A stretch of 64,000 bases of DNA from Prorocentrum cordatum (GCA_963575745.1 CAUYUJ010016694.1:166559-230558); one strand, 5' to 3'; shown: positions 7,920 through 18,084, counted from the first letter of the stretch. Notes: a model not told the origin generated them from the letters alone. A program made the numbers and translations.

Positions 7920-10685
7920 ATGTTGATGTTTCCCCGCTGCTGGCTGCTAGGTTATCTTGAGATGTTCAATTTTCGAGTTGGAAGTTACAATCCCTTATCG
8001 GCTAACACTCTTGACAGGGTGGAGGACATCGCTCGGAGGACGGCGCATTTCGATGTGCTCGCAGTGATTGGTACCAAGCAGAAGGCAACGACGGGCACCG
8101 CCATCCGCAAGCGCGTCATTGAGGCGGGCAAGCGAGGTGCATATCATCGACTTTGTTTGGATGCAGGATATGTTGCTTCACCTTATGTGACGAATGCGTG
8201 CGGTATTAGCATCATCTGGGGTCGTCGTGTCCGCGCTGAGCATCTTGTTCAGATCACCCCAGCTCCTGAGTCCATTCGAGGGCGAGGGCTTCTAGCACGT
8301 GCTAAGAATGGTGTGCTTGATGTGACAGTGATTGCAGCGTATTTTCCTCCTCGCCCTCGTGATCTGGAGGCGCAGGAATGTTATCGCACCACATGTGATC
8401 GTCTCTCGTGCTGGATAGCGACGTGTTTGGCATCGCTCCCTTCGCGCACTACGCCTATCTTTTGCTGTGACTTGAATGATGGACTAGGCAAAGTTCGTGG
8501 AGAGCACAGTGGTTGGCATTATGATGATTTGAATGTGGTGCCTCCTCAGACAGCTACCTTTGCTCACTATGCTGGTGCGCTGATGGGCCCGATCTTACAT
8601 GAGCATGACCTTCAGGCGGCTAATTCTTTTCGTGGAGCTGCACCGACTTTCTATTCAACGACTGGTCATTCTTCGATGATAGATTTCATCTGTATCCCAC
8701 GACCTTTAGTACAGGTAATGAAGGCGGCAGGGCCCTTGCGGGGCATCAGCAGAGATCTCCAATTGATTCCCAAAGCTCGGCCGGCTGATCATCTTCTTGT
8801 TCATGTTGTCTTCCCGTATGTCTTGGCTCCTGCAGGATCTGTGGAGGATCAGAAGGAGAAGACGCAGTGGAACTTTGATCTCATCATGCGCTGTGTACGG
8901 GGTGGTGAACGTCGACGGGAATTTCTGGAATCACTTCGTGCTCGGCTCAGCGCTGAGTCCAACCGGCTTGAGGCTGACCTGATGCAGCCTACGGCGGACA
9001 GTTTTTTTGATCATATGAATGAGTTGCTCATCGAGGTAGGTAAGCAAGTGTTTACTCCAGGGCAGTTTGTTAGTGATCATCGACAGCAACTTCGGGATTC
9101 TCGGGAGGCTCTTCTAGCAGAACGGCTTAGACTTCGACGACGACTTGAGGGGGTGACTGAGGAGGAGGAGGAGCATATAGCTGAACAGCTTAGAGAGTTA
9201 TCAAAATCGAACAGGAAATTACGACGACGAGAACGAGAACAGCAACAAAATGCTCTAGTAGCTGAAATCAATGAACATTGGCGCGCCCGACGGCTTGCTG
9301 AGGCTTCCCGACTGGCTCGTCGACTTGCTGGTTCTCGCTGGGGACCCAAGAAACGAGATTATCAGGCGGTGAGGGGGGTGATAGAGGATAAAGCCACTCT
9401 CATACAACAATTCCAGAAGAAGGGGTACGAGGGGGGCATGCAGAGCACCGTGCTGGAGTCTTGGGATTCCTGGAAGCAGGAACAACTTCAAGGGGTTCTC
9501 AGAGGGCCACTTTTTTCGGAGCAAGAGGTGTCTGCCGCTCGTCGTGATCTAGAGTCTATTATGTTTGCTATCAATCGTGCTGGGAAACGGCGTGCCGTTC
9601 CCGAATGGTGTCCTCCGCTGGAGCTCTGGTGGCTTCTCTTGTTCCCCAATAAGGCTTGGTCTCACCGTGGCGAGGGGGTCGGGATGAACGCCGAGGTTCC
9701 AGATATGAGCTCTGGTCAGGAGCTGCTTTTACGCGGTCTCACTCTTGTGCGTCACTGCCACGTTGCTCCTCTGCGCTGGCACCTGAGTCGGGGTGTACCT
9801 ATTCCTCGGCCTGACGGCAAGTCTCGCTGGATTCACTTGCTCGACCCGTTTGGTAAGTCGTGGGCTGCAGGTTTGATGAGACAGGCGGGTTTGTTGAAAG
9901 CTACTCCCCAGGACCACGGGTTTCTTCAGTTTCGACGTAGAGAAGGGGCCGTGATTGTTCAGAACACAACGGGGTGGTGGCTCGAGCAACGAGGATTGTC
10001 TTATATCACAAACGCTCACGACTTGACCAACGCTTTCGCGTCCAGCGATCGAAGATGTATGCGTGCTGCTGCTTCTGATCTTTTCAAGGAGGGAGATAGG
10101 GGATTTGGAGTACAGCGCATGGATTGTGCTGCAACTATTCTACGGGGAAGTGATGGGGATGTTGTTTTGCGCCCAGGCTGCGGCGGCCTCATGGGTGACA
10201 GATTTGCAGTGAACACGTTCGTGCGAACTTTTTTGCCGCCTGTCTCGAACTGGTGTGATATGCAGCACCAGTGGGATCCACATTCGACTTTAATGCGGGC
10301 TCGCTGTCCTATTACGCGTCAGCTGGTAGATCTCTCACTCACTAAGTATGCCGACGACCTTACGAAGAAGCTTGCAGGGCATACGGCGATGATTCTTGTG
10401 AATAAGTCTGTGAGGTCCAACCAGGAGCTGGATGCGGCTCTAGCAGATTGTGGGTTTCGGCAGAATCTTACTAAGCAAGACGCTCTCCTGTCTATCAGAG
10501 GTCCTGGGGCGGGGCGCGATCTTCGGGAGGTCCGTGATGGGCTCATCGAGTTCCCTGGCAAAGCGGCTTTAGAAATCAAGAGTCTTGGGTTCATCATGTC
10601 GTCGTCTGCGACCAAGTTCGGGCCCGAGCTCAAGTCCAGGGGTAAGGCTTTGCAAAGGGCCTGGTATTCTCTCGGAGGCTTCTAG
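7920..10685 (+). CDS. Endonuclease-reverse transcriptase of a LINE
   Basis: A 921-residue frame. Residues ~15-295 are an endonuclease/exonuclease/phosphatase (APE-type) domain that would nick target DNA, with motifs CCDLNDGLG (~183), SMIDFICIPR (~252) and ADHLLVHV (~288). A Glu/Arg-rich probable coiled coil covers ~385-470. The reverse transcriptase follows: VPIPRPDGKSRW near 627, ITNAHDLTNAF in the palm, and the catalytic box KYADDLTKK at ~809-816. Target-primed reverse transcription is the expected activity. The frame ends at a TAG (10683-10685) just before the conserved thumb region, which continues in the same frame. The stop therefore looks like a nonsense mutation, not the natural end. 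The first ATG is upstream of the endonuclease; the true start is uncertain. Confidence 0.85.
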   Translation: MLMFPRCWLLGYLEMFNFRVGSYNPLSANTLDRVEDIARRTAHFDVLAVIGTKQKATTGTAIRKRVIEAGKRGAYHRLCLDAGYVASPYVTNACGISIIWGRRVRAEHLVQITPAPESIRGRGLLARAKNGVLDVTVIAAYFPPRPRDLEAQECYRTTCDRLSCWIATCLASLPSRTTPIFCCDLNDGLGKVRGEHSGWHYDDLNVVPPQTATFAHYAGALMGPILHEHDLQAANSFRGAAPTFYSTTGHSSMIDFICIPRPLVQVMKAAGPLRGISRDLQLIPKARPADHLLVHVVFPYVLAPAGSVEDQKEKTQWNFDLIMRCVRGGERRREFLESLRARLSAESNRLEADLMQPTADSFFDHMNELLIEVGKQVFTPGQFVSDHRQQLRDSREALLAERLRLRRRLEGVTEEEEEHIAEQLRELSKSNRKLRRREREQQQNALVAEINEHWRARRLAEASRLARRLAGSRWGPKKRDYQAVRGVIEDKATLIQQFQKKGYEGGMQSTVLESWDSWKQEQLQGVLRGPLFSEQEVSAARRDLESIMFAINRAGKRRAVPEWCPPLELWWLLLFPNKAWSHRGEGVGMNAEVPDMSSGQELLLRGLTLVRHCHVAPLRWHLSRGVPIPRPDGKSRWIHLLDPFGKSWAAGLMRQAGLLKATPQDHGFLQFRRREGAVIVQNTTGWWLEQRGLSYITNAHDLTNAFASSDRRCMRAAASDLFKEGDRGFGVQRMDCAATILRGSDGDVVLRPGCGGLMGDRFAVNTFVRTFLPPVSNWCDMQHQWDPHSTLMRARCPITRQLVDLSLTKYADDLTKKLAGHTAMILVNKSVRSNQELDAALADCGFRQNLTKQDALLSIRGPGAGRDLREVRDGLIEFPGKAALEIKSLGFIMSSSATKFGPELKSRGKALQRAWYSLGGF

Positions 10686-11495
10686 AGTGTCCCTGGAGTT
10701 CCACATCGGCTACGTAGGTGCATTCTTATCTCCAAGATATATAATACTGCTTTATCTGGGCTGGAGGGCTTTTTACCTAGTGAGGCCGAGCTGTCTAAGT
10801 TGACTAACCTGGTGGCGGGGTACGCTAGAAGGGCGATGGGTGGGAAAGCATGTGACCGAGAGGCTCCTGGACATCCCAGATCCATGACCTCTGCAGCTGT
10901 TCTTCAATGGTGGCGTCTTGTGCCGTTGGGCGCAGAGCTCACCATTCGTCGCTTGCGCTACTGGCGGTCCCTTGCTCGTGCTCCGCTTGCAAATCAACAA
11001 GTTATCACTGCTCTGTTTTGACATTTTGAATGTGATGCGCCTGTGCTAGATGGAGGGCGTCTCACATCGAGGGCTTCCCCCTGGGCTCAGCAGGTTGCAG
11101 AAGATTTTCGGGCTTTAGCTGATCTGGATGATGGGGCAGCCTTTCTGGGGGATTTGGGAGATCGTATTTTCCTGGCGTTCTCGGACCCTGTGATGAGCGA
11201 GGCCTTCAATCGTCTCGATCCCCGACAACTTCGATCTCGCATTCTAGGTGTTCGGATCCCACCGCCAGAGTTTCTTGAGGCAGAAGAAGTTTCAGGAGTC
11301 ATACCTTGTGATGATGATCCAGGGGCGTTTCGCTGTGAACTGCTAAATCCTGATGGGGAAGCCTGTGGGCGAGTACTTCGGGATAGGCGTGCGGTACACA
11401 CACATCATAGCACATCATGGATATCAAGAACTTGCACATGTACTATCCGTGTCAAACCAGTGTTGTGTATGTGGGCTCGTTTTTGCGCACCGTGA
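10686..11495 (+). pseudogene. LINE thumb/C-terminal region beyond the stop
   Basis: Directly after the TAG the same frame reads on through ISKIYNTALSGLEGFLPSEA and AGYARRAMGGKACD, the usual region after the RT palm in this retroelement class. A TGA at 11019-11021 interrupts it once more, then it continues to 11495. Near 11330-11400 a C2H2-like finger begins (CELLNPDGEACG...AVHTHH) and is then lost to a frameshift, its sequel lying in frame 1. It is non-functional as written unless stops are read through. Confidence 0.7.
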
Positions 11496-11689
11496 GAGCT
11501 GTCGTCGACATTTATCGCAAAGTCTTCGGCGGAGAGTTTGTGCTTCCGATGCGACCAGGAACTTGTCTGAAATTCGTGTACCGTCAGCTCTAGCATGTCC
11601 ACTCTGTCCGTATGTTGCAGGACTGTTCGAGCAATTGCAGCGACACCTTTGCACGCATCTTGAGACTGTGCCTCAAGTTCCGCCGCGCC
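11400..11689 (+). pseudogene. C2H2 zinc-finger segment of the LINE (frame 1)
   Basis: Frame 1 encodes CCVCGLVFAHRESCRRH and, ~30 residues later, CPLCPYVAGLFEQLQRHLCTH, two Cys2-His2-type fingers. They are presumably for nucleic-acid binding, as in the C-terminal fingers of related dinoflagellate LINE proteins. One frameshift near 11400 separates this from the RT frame. Its 3' part overlaps the start of the frame-2 ORF that begins at 11690. Confidence 0.65.
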
Positions 11690-12367
11690 ATGGATGCGAA
11701 GCCGGCTTGGATGCTGGAGGGGGAGGAGCCGAGGGCAAAGTCACGTCGGGTGGATGGAGCATCTCTCGTGGAAGACGCCTCTCAAGCTGCTGGTGGAGGA
11801 GGGAAGGGAGCGATTCTCAAGCAATTAATCGTCATTTTGACCAGGCTTGCTCTGAGCAGCGCAGCGGAGCTGCGAGAAGTGTGCGGGGTCGTGTTCCAGA
11901 CGTGGCTCATTTGCATCACGAACCCCGCCGTGAAGGCGGCGAAGGCCGCAGGAGTGGCATATCATACCAAAGTTCAGAGGATGTCCGAAGCGGGCCAGAA
12001 AGAGGATCTCGGCCCCCCGTTCTTGCACGTTTGGAGCGCGCTGATTCACGGCATCGGCGCGGGCCCAGCTTGTCCGCCAGATGTGAAGACACTGGTAGAG
12101 CAGTACTGGACTCAGGTGATCATGAAAAAGCCCGTGCAGGAGCTGTCCAACGAAGTTCGAGCGTGCCGAGTTCGTCCCACCAAAAAGGTAGAGAACAAAT
12201 CCGAGCTGTTTCGCGTCACCCTAGCGATCGACAACCAGTATCGCGAGCTCGAGACAGCGATCGAGAAATATCTCAAGGCGAGTGGGGGAGTGCGCAAACA
12301 TGGGGCTGCACCCAAAGGATCGTTGGAGAGAGACGCCGCCCGCCTGCTGGAGCGGTACCAGAAGTAG
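11690..12367 (+). CDS. Hypothetical LINE-associated protein, 225 aa
   Basis: ATG at 11690 (MDAKPAWMLEGEEPRAKSRR) opens a 225-residue frame-2 protein ending RLLERYQK. It is a soluble, mixed-charge, mostly helical protein with a Gly-rich linker near residues 35-45, a middle segment LKQLIVILTRLALSSAAELR and no membrane helix. It starts where the zinc-finger frame runs out, so it could be a separate cistron or the C-terminal domain of one long protein after a +1 shift. No catalytic motif recognised. The lack of stops over 678 bp in a decayed element makes it worth noting. Function unknown. Confidence 0.5.
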   Translation: MDAKPAWMLEGEEPRAKSRRVDGASLVEDASQAAGGGGKGAILKQLIVILTRLALSSAAELREVCGVVFQTWLICITNPAVKAAKAAGVAYHTKVQRMSEAGQKEDLGPPFLHVWSALIHGIGAGPACPPDVKTLVEQYWTQVIMKKPVQELSNEVRACRVRPTKKVENKSELFRVTLAIDNQYRELETAIEKYLKASGGVRKHGAAPKGSLERDAARLLERYQK

Positions 12368-13020
12368 GAGCTGGAAATCGACGGGGGGGAGGTGCAGAGG
12401 CCAAGCGATCAGGAGTGAAAGCGACTGAGGGGGGGGCTTCTGTCTCTGTGCCGCCTGCATTTGCAGGCAGTGAACGATTTCGAGAGCTCCAGGCGCGTGG
12501 GGTTTTACCGCCTAGTGAGCAGGTTTCTAGGAGTGAGGGCCCGAGAGGTTTTTCGCTTTCAACTTGTCCTCAGGATGCGAGCAGATTTCAGCTCCAGGGG
12601 ATTCCTCAGGATGTGGGTAGAGTATTTGTAGCACAGCCCCGAGCTAAACCTAAGGGGCGGGCTAAGGGCCGTAGCAAAGGTCACGCCTGAGTGGCCGCCT
12701 CCCTCTTTCCTTCGTGTCCTCGTCTCTCCTGGGGTCTACGGCCCGCGGCCCGCCCTTGTAGGTAGTTTCACTTTCGACTCTGAGTTTTGGACGTTTCTCC
12801 TTGCAGGATGAAGAGCAGTGCCAGGGGCCCCCTCCGAGCGGTCAGCACCGCCTGGGCGGCCCTTTGGCCCGTGTTTTCCCAACCTGCAGGGCGGAGAAGC
12901 GATACCGCCAATTCACGGCCACCCAGATCCAAACTTTTGATTGTGTGTGCATGCTGTAAGTGTGTATACTATCGTGCGCTTGCGTCAGTGGGCACTCTAT
13001 GGATCCCAGGGTTCTTGTCT
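12368..13020 (+). other. LINE basic tail and probable 3' region
   Basis: Frame 1 stays open to 12690 and ends in a basic KPKGRAKGRSKGHA tail, possibly a displaced C-terminus of the preceding protein. From 12691 to 13020 nothing is coding. No poly(A) tract was found; TCTTG repeats precede the next TCC tract. Confidence 0.4.
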
Positions 13021-13028
13021 TGTCTTGT

Positions 13029-13124
13029 CTCCTCCTCCTCCTCCTCCTCCTCCTCCTCCTCCTCCTCCTCCCCCTCATCATCATCACATCTTGGACCAGA
13101 CCCTGGGCATGGCAGCTCTCGTCT
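13029..13124 (+). repeat. (TCC)n/(ATC)n tract plus family M, copy 2
   Basis: A TCC tract to ~13073, a short ATC tract, then CATCTTGGACCAGACCCTGG as at 7412-7480. The pair of blocks brackets the LINE. Confidence 0.75.
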
Positions 13125-13256
13125 AGGCCTCCTGGCTGTGGTCCGAGTAGACGGGGTCGGAGGATCGCGCCGTAGCGTCGATGCATCGGCGATGCGGCTC
13201 GATGTGGAGCCCGATCCTCCAACCACATCTACTCTGACCCTACCTAGGAGGCCTCT
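13125..13256. mobile_element. Palindromic family C element, copy C1
   Basis: Left arm AGGCCTCCTGGC...GGGGTCGGAGGATCGCGCCG, right arm GATCCTCC...TAGGAGGCCTCT, with a core containing GATGCATCGGCGATGCGGC. The arms are inverted complements. Copies at 21960, 22679 and 28738. Confidence 0.75.
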
Positions 13257-13264
13257 ATCTCGGG

Positions 13265-13590
13265 CGCTACCTTCGATGCCTCCGAGTCGATATGGACCTG
13301 ACTTCGATGGATGCCGATGCCGAGTCCGATTCGACCTCGGATTCCGACTTGGATTCCGGCTTCTCAGTCATGGGCGGTGGTGAGCAGTAGTCACTGCCCG
13401 GGGCTCCTTTCGATTCGTCCGAGTCGATTCGACTTGATTTTGATTCTGATTCGATACGGCCTCGGATTCCGACCGGGATTCTCCGGTTTCTTAATTGAGG
13501 CTTCGTGTTAGCCTGCCGACTTCCGCCGATTGGATTATTTCCGACTCGGCCGCCGCTGTCCGCCGATCCGATTCATTTCGATTGAAGATG
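13265..13590 (+). repeat. Dispersed repeat family K, copy 2
   Basis: TCCGATTCGACCTCGGATTC-type words, ending with GCCGATCCGATTCATTTCGA, as in 2190-2395 and 31485-31710. Longer and more diverged than copy 1. Confidence 0.55.
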
Positions 13591-14500
13591 GTTTGAGAGG
13601 CTCATGAGTTACTGCAGAGGCCGACCCCAACACGCCGCGGGGCTGCCCGGCGGCGACCTTCCGCCCACCCTCTGCGCTGAAGGCGTCGACCGCCTCTGCG
13701 GAGTCCGGCACCAAGAAGGGCGCCAAGAAGGCGGCGTCGAGGGGGGCGGAGGGGCGACCCGGGCGGGGCCAGGACAGTCGAGGACACGCTACAGTCAACG
13801 CGCATAGTAAGGACACACGACTTTTTCAAGGGTGCCCTTGGGTCCTTGCCTGCCTCAGCCTCTGCGGCCCGTCCCTAGCAATTTTCGCAGGCCAGTTTCT
13901 CAGGTTCCCTGGGGGTTTGGCCGCCTGCCTCCCAGAAGACTTCAACTTCGGCCTCCAAGGGTCTTGCGTCCTTACCTCGCGTCCTTACTATACGTTTTCA
14001 TTGTAACGTGGATGAAGGCACGTGGATTAGCGACTCGGGCGGCACTGGTGCCACGCTTCGGGGCTGCCCTCCCGATCCGTGGATCTGGCGCCCGCACGCC
14101 AGATCCACATGTTGGCGTGCGCCCGAGACAGGGATGCCTCGTCCCAGAGCGTTCGGGGGCGCTCTCGGGGCGTTGCGGGGCGCTTTGCGACGGCCTGAGA
14201 GCGCCCGGCGCGTCCTCCAGAGCCGCAGGATCTCGGAGATCTCCGACGGTGCCTGGTAGGACTCTGCCCCTGTCCAGGCCTCGGCTCAGCGAACGCCGTC
14301 GCCACCTGCGCCGTGGACACCGTTCCAGCTTGGCCCACGGGGCAGGCGGCGTTCGGAGCCTGGTAGGTGGGACGGTCATCCAGGCGCGAATCGAGCGCGA
14401 AGGCATGGCCGCGCCTCGCTCTTCTCGCCTCCTCCCTTCCCTCTCCTTTCTCGGCGATCGATGTTCGATCCATACCCGTGTTGCTGCCCCCCACTCTGGG
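13591..14500. other. No recognisable gene
   Basis: GC-rich, with overlapping compositional frames on both strands. No family or repeat could be assigned. Confidence 0.35.
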
Positions 14501-14510
14501 CGCAAGGGTT

Positions 14511-14677
14511 AAGTCGGGCCTGTCCCTTCTACAGGAGGAATGTCGAAAAGTAGTCAAAAAATAGTCTGGGGACGATTTCGGGACAATTTTTGATATTTTT
14601 TGGGGTGCACTGGGGGTAGTTGTTTAACTGATCTGTCCTCGAAGATCCCCCGCCGTAGGAGGACACGTCCGACCTGA
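14511..14677 (+). mobile_element. Family A element, copy A2
   Basis: Left end AAGTCGGGCCTGTCCCTTCT, right end GGAGGACACGTCCGACCTGA. Flanks CGCAAGGGTT (14501-14510) and CGCCAGGGGC (14678-14687) match at 7 of 10. Confidence 0.8.
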
Positions 14678-14795
14678 CGCCAGGGGCAGCAGGGCATGGA
14701 TAGGGAGAGGTGGTCCCCGAGGCCAGGTTCACGTGCATGCCGTCGCTCTGGCCCCTCGATGGCGTCGGGGCGTGAGCACGGGCACCGGGAGATGG

Positions 14796-14977
14796 AAGCT
14801 GGGCCTGTCCCTCTGCAGGGGGAGACTCGAACGCAGCCAGCAACATGCCCAGGGGACGATGCTTCGACTATATCTGGCTGCTTTGGAGATTTTCTTGTGA
14901 GTGTTTTTTCAACTTTTCGTCCGAGGATGTTCATTTTTCGACCGCGATCCACCTGTAGGGGGACACGCCTGACCTAA
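14796..14977 (+). mobile_element. Family A element, copy A3
   Basis: Left end GGGCCTGTCCCTCTGCAGGG, right end GGGGGACACGCCTGACCTAA. No convincing target duplication, so it may be older or rearranged. It lies ~120 bp from A2. Confidence 0.7.
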
Positions 14978-15083
14978 TCATATGATGGCGATCGCCTGCC
15001 TCCCCCGACGAGGGCACAGGGCCTGGATCTGACGGTAGACTGGCGTGCACGTCGTTTTTGGGGGGGCTCACGGGGTGGTGCAC

Positions 15084-15260
15084 GCGTCAAGAGGGAAAAC
15101 AGACACATATTCAGACAAGCGCTGTTTTCAATCAGAAATTGGGAGCATAGAGGAAAATTTGGGAAATGGCGGGGAAGAGGGAAATCCAGTAAGCATTGAG
15201 AAATATGGGGAATCCTGGGATGTGTGCCGATATATTTGTGTACCCTTGGGCCCCTTTGGA
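15084..15260 (+). mobile_element. Family B element, copy B1, with perfect 10-bp duplication
   Basis: A 177-bp non-coding element with a purine-rich left end (AAGAGGGAAAACAGACACA) and a right end near TTTGTGTACCCTTGGGCCCC. GGTGGTGCAC occurs at 15074-15083 and 15261-15270, a perfect 10-bp target duplication. Relatives at 25266, 29553, 31222 and 48901. Confidence 0.75.
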
Positions 15261-15395
15261 GGTGGTGCACACTTTTGAAGCATATATCAGAGGCTCGACG
15301 TCTGCGGCGCAGTATCTGGCGGGAGGTGCCTTAACTCGCCGTCCTGGACGTTCCATGATTTTCTTGTAAAGGAGAAGGAGGAGGAAGAGGAGGGA

Positions 15396-15509
15396 GAAAT
15401 GGAGGATGATGATACTAATGATAATGATGATGATAATGATGATGATGATGATGAGGATGATGAGGATGATGAGGATGTTGATGACGATGCTGGTGATGCG
15501 CATGATGGT

Positions 15510-15540
<31 letters not shown>

Positions 15541-16451
15541 ATGCTGATGATGATTATGATGATGATGATGATGATGATGATGGTGATGATGCTGATGATG
15601 GTCAGGAGAACCATGATGATGAGGAGGCGGAGGATGTGGATGTTGTTGGTGCTGAGGATGCCGATGCTGCTGATGATGTTGATGATTCGGATGATGCGGA
15701 TGTTGATGATGATGTTGATTGTGGTGGTGACAATGATGATGATGCTGCTGCTGATGATGCTGATACTTATGATGATAACGTTGCTGCTGTTGAGGATAAG
15801 GCTGCTGATGATGCTGCTGATGGTGATGATAATGATGATGACAAGGATGCTAATGCTGATGCTGACGCTGCTGATCATGATGATAATGCTGATGATGCTG
15901 CTGCTGATGATGATGAGGCTGATGATGCTGCTGATGATGATGACGCTGCTGCCCACGATGATGATGCTGATGGTGGTGATGATGGCGATTACGATGCTGA
16001 TGACGATGATGATGATGATGCTGCTTCTGATGCTGCTGATGGTGGCGATGCTGATGCTGCTGATGATGATGACGATGCTGCCGATGATGATGACGATGAT
16101 GCTGATGATGATGTTGCTGCTGATGATGATGGTGATGATGAGGTGGTGCTGATGGCGATAACGATGCTGATGATGATGATGCTGCTGCTGCACCTGATGC
16201 TGCTGATGGTGGCGATGATGATGCTGCTGATGATGATGAGGCTGATGATGCTGATGCTGATGCTGATGATGATGATCATGCTCATGATGGTGATCATGAT
16301 GATGAGCATGATTCTGATGGTGGTTATGATGAGGATGATGATGAGGCTGATGCTGCTGATGATGCTGATGATGCTGCTGATGATGATCATGATGATAATG
16401 ATGCTGCGTAGTGATGATGCTGATGGTGATGATGATGCTGCTGCTGATACT

Positions 16452-16497
<46 letters not shown>

Positions 16498-16812
16498 CCG
16501 ATGATGCCGATTATGCTGGCGGTGATGATGACAATGAAGATGACGACGACAGAGACGATGACGAGGGTGATGATGATGGTGGTGCTCACGATGATGATGC
16601 TGATGATGATGCTGCTGACGATGATGCTGATTATGGTGATGATGATGAGAACGATGATGATACTGATGATGATGCTGCGGACGACGATGATGCTGATGCT
16701 GATGATGCTGATGATGACGATGATGCTGATGATGAGGATTACGATGATGATGATGCTGCTGATGATACTGATGGTGATGATGACGATGATGATGATGATG
16801 AGGAGGAGGAGT
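15396..16812 (+). repeat. Imperfect (GAT)n array, 1.4 kb
   Basis: GAT/GCT/GAC triplets throughout. Frame 3 from ATG 15399 is open for 497 codons and would encode an Asp/Ala-rich acidic protein ending EEEFLHPLLASAGRL...EEGR at 16892. All three frames are long because the array has few stops. The absence of any non-repeat domain makes a gene unlikely, though acidic Asp-rich proteins do exist. Confidence 0.85.
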
Positions 16813-16918
16813 TTTTACATCCTTTGCTCGCAAGCGCGGGCCGTCTGCGGCTGGGGCCCCGAAGGGGACGAGGCGCAGAGGAAGGACGCTGAGGCCCCCC
16901 TACGATAAGTTTGTGTGG

Positions 16919-17095
16919 TGCCGACGTGGCAGCGACCCCGACGCGGGCGTTCAAGGTTTGGCCCCACCAGTTGCCCAGAACCCGCTGATGTGGAACTATC
17001 CGGCGATCGAAGTGCTGCCCATCGATCAAGGTTCAACATTCTCGCGAAATCCGAAACCAACGCTGGGGTCTTCACGACACGAACCCACCGTGCCC
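16919..17095 (+). repeat. Dispersed repeat family F, copy 2
   Basis: GACGCGGGCGTTCAAGGTTT, ATCAAGGTTCAAC and ACCAACGCTGGGGTCTTCAC correspond to the landmarks in copies 1 and 3. Confidence 0.6.
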
Positions 17096-17382
17096 AAACT
17101 TGATGCCCTCAACCTCTCCAGGAGCTTAGCAATGCACCTTTCTTGCGCAGTCTGAGCGGGATCCCGCTCGGCTGAAGTGTCCTTAGTACTATCGCCACAG
17201 GAAAGCCATAGCTCCCATCGTGCAAAGGAAGCAATGCCCTCGGCAACCGTACGGCCTCACATCGCGCCAATTTGGAACATCTTTTGGCCGATTGTGCGAT
17301 ATTTGATCAGTTTACAAAATTTCATTCGCATCTGCGGATCTGACACTAGCTCGGGAATACGCTATTACTCCAAATCGCTGCA

Positions 17383-17742
17383 AATTACGAGTTCACTGTC
17401 AACCCTTCTGGGTGCTCGCACATAGAGTGGGTTAGTTTCTCGCACAGCGAAGGCATCCAGCTTGCATGTGAGTTCCACCTCGTGAAGGATTGGGCCTACC
17501 CCGATGGTGGTGTGACGATAAACCAGTCCGAAGAAACAATGGCGAATTTGCACGGGCGTTTTCGAAGTTTGACAGTTCAATGCACTTTCACGTCGCTCTT
17601 GCTATTCACGACCTGGATCCAGTCGCAACTGCGCTGGCCGCGGCGAAGAAGCCGTTACTTGATCGTCGCTCTTGCGGCACATGTTCTTTCTTCGTCGAGT
17701 TACCTCATCGCATTGTGCTAGAACTCGTGTCTCCCAAACTTG
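17383..17742 (+). pseudogene. VOC/glyoxalase-like domain fragment, frameshifted
   Basis: Frame 1 (~17383-17540) reads EFTVNPSGCSHIEWVSFS and then CEFHLVKDWAYPDGGV. Frame 3 (~17545-17742) continues with SSMHFHVALAIHDLDPVATA, LAAAKKPLL and FFVELPHRIVLELVS. The second part follows the pattern of vicinal-oxygen-chelate proteins (glyoxalase I, extradiol dioxygenases): a strand with HV.LAI.DLD, a helix with LAAA..P, then FF.....G.VLELV. The two parts need one frameshift or an unrecognised intron near 17540. No start codon or full domain pair is seen. It could be an exon of a real gene or a decayed copy. Identification rests on pattern resemblance only. Confidence 0.35.
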
Positions 17743-18084
17743 CAGTCCTCAGGTCCTCGAGCAAGAATCGCTGCGGGGTGCAACACCGACCAGCTGATAC
17801 GGATCCGGCCGCAATGACCAGTTCACACCCATTTCTGAAGTTGGCCATGCCAGCCATGCGTCCCATTAGAGTTGGCTACGCCTCCTCCTTACCCGACAGC
17901 CATGTTGGAGACATCTCGGGCCACCACAGACGCTCCGACCCCTCGCGGCTCCTTGCGCCCAGGCCCGCGGGCAGGGGTCGGGCCTGCTCGGAGGGGGGAG
18001 ACGGGGTTAGGGAACAGCTGGTGCTGCGAGCCGCCTGCGCCCAGAGGTTGGTGGTGGAGGGTTTCTCCGAAAGGCTTAGGCGAC
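17743..18084. other. No recognisable gene
   Basis: The frame of the VOC-like fragment stays open here but loses any family pattern and runs into the microsatellite. Confidence 0.3.

Larger units (their letters stand above)
7841..12690 (+). mobile_element. Non-LTR retrotransposon (LINE), decayed
   Basis: In order: an AP-type endonuclease and reverse transcriptase frame (7920-10685), its continuation with in-frame stops (to 11495), C2H2 zinc fingers one frame over (to ~11690), a 225-codon ORF (11690-12367) and a basic tail. At least two in-frame stops and one frameshift separate parts that belong together. The exact ends are not defined: no poly(A) tail or target duplication was identified. 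Confidence 0.75.

Noticed and set aside
12759-12806. GTAGTT...CCTTGCAG considered as a small intron after the LINE
   Set aside because: No coding sequence on either side to join, and the GT/AG context alone is not enough.
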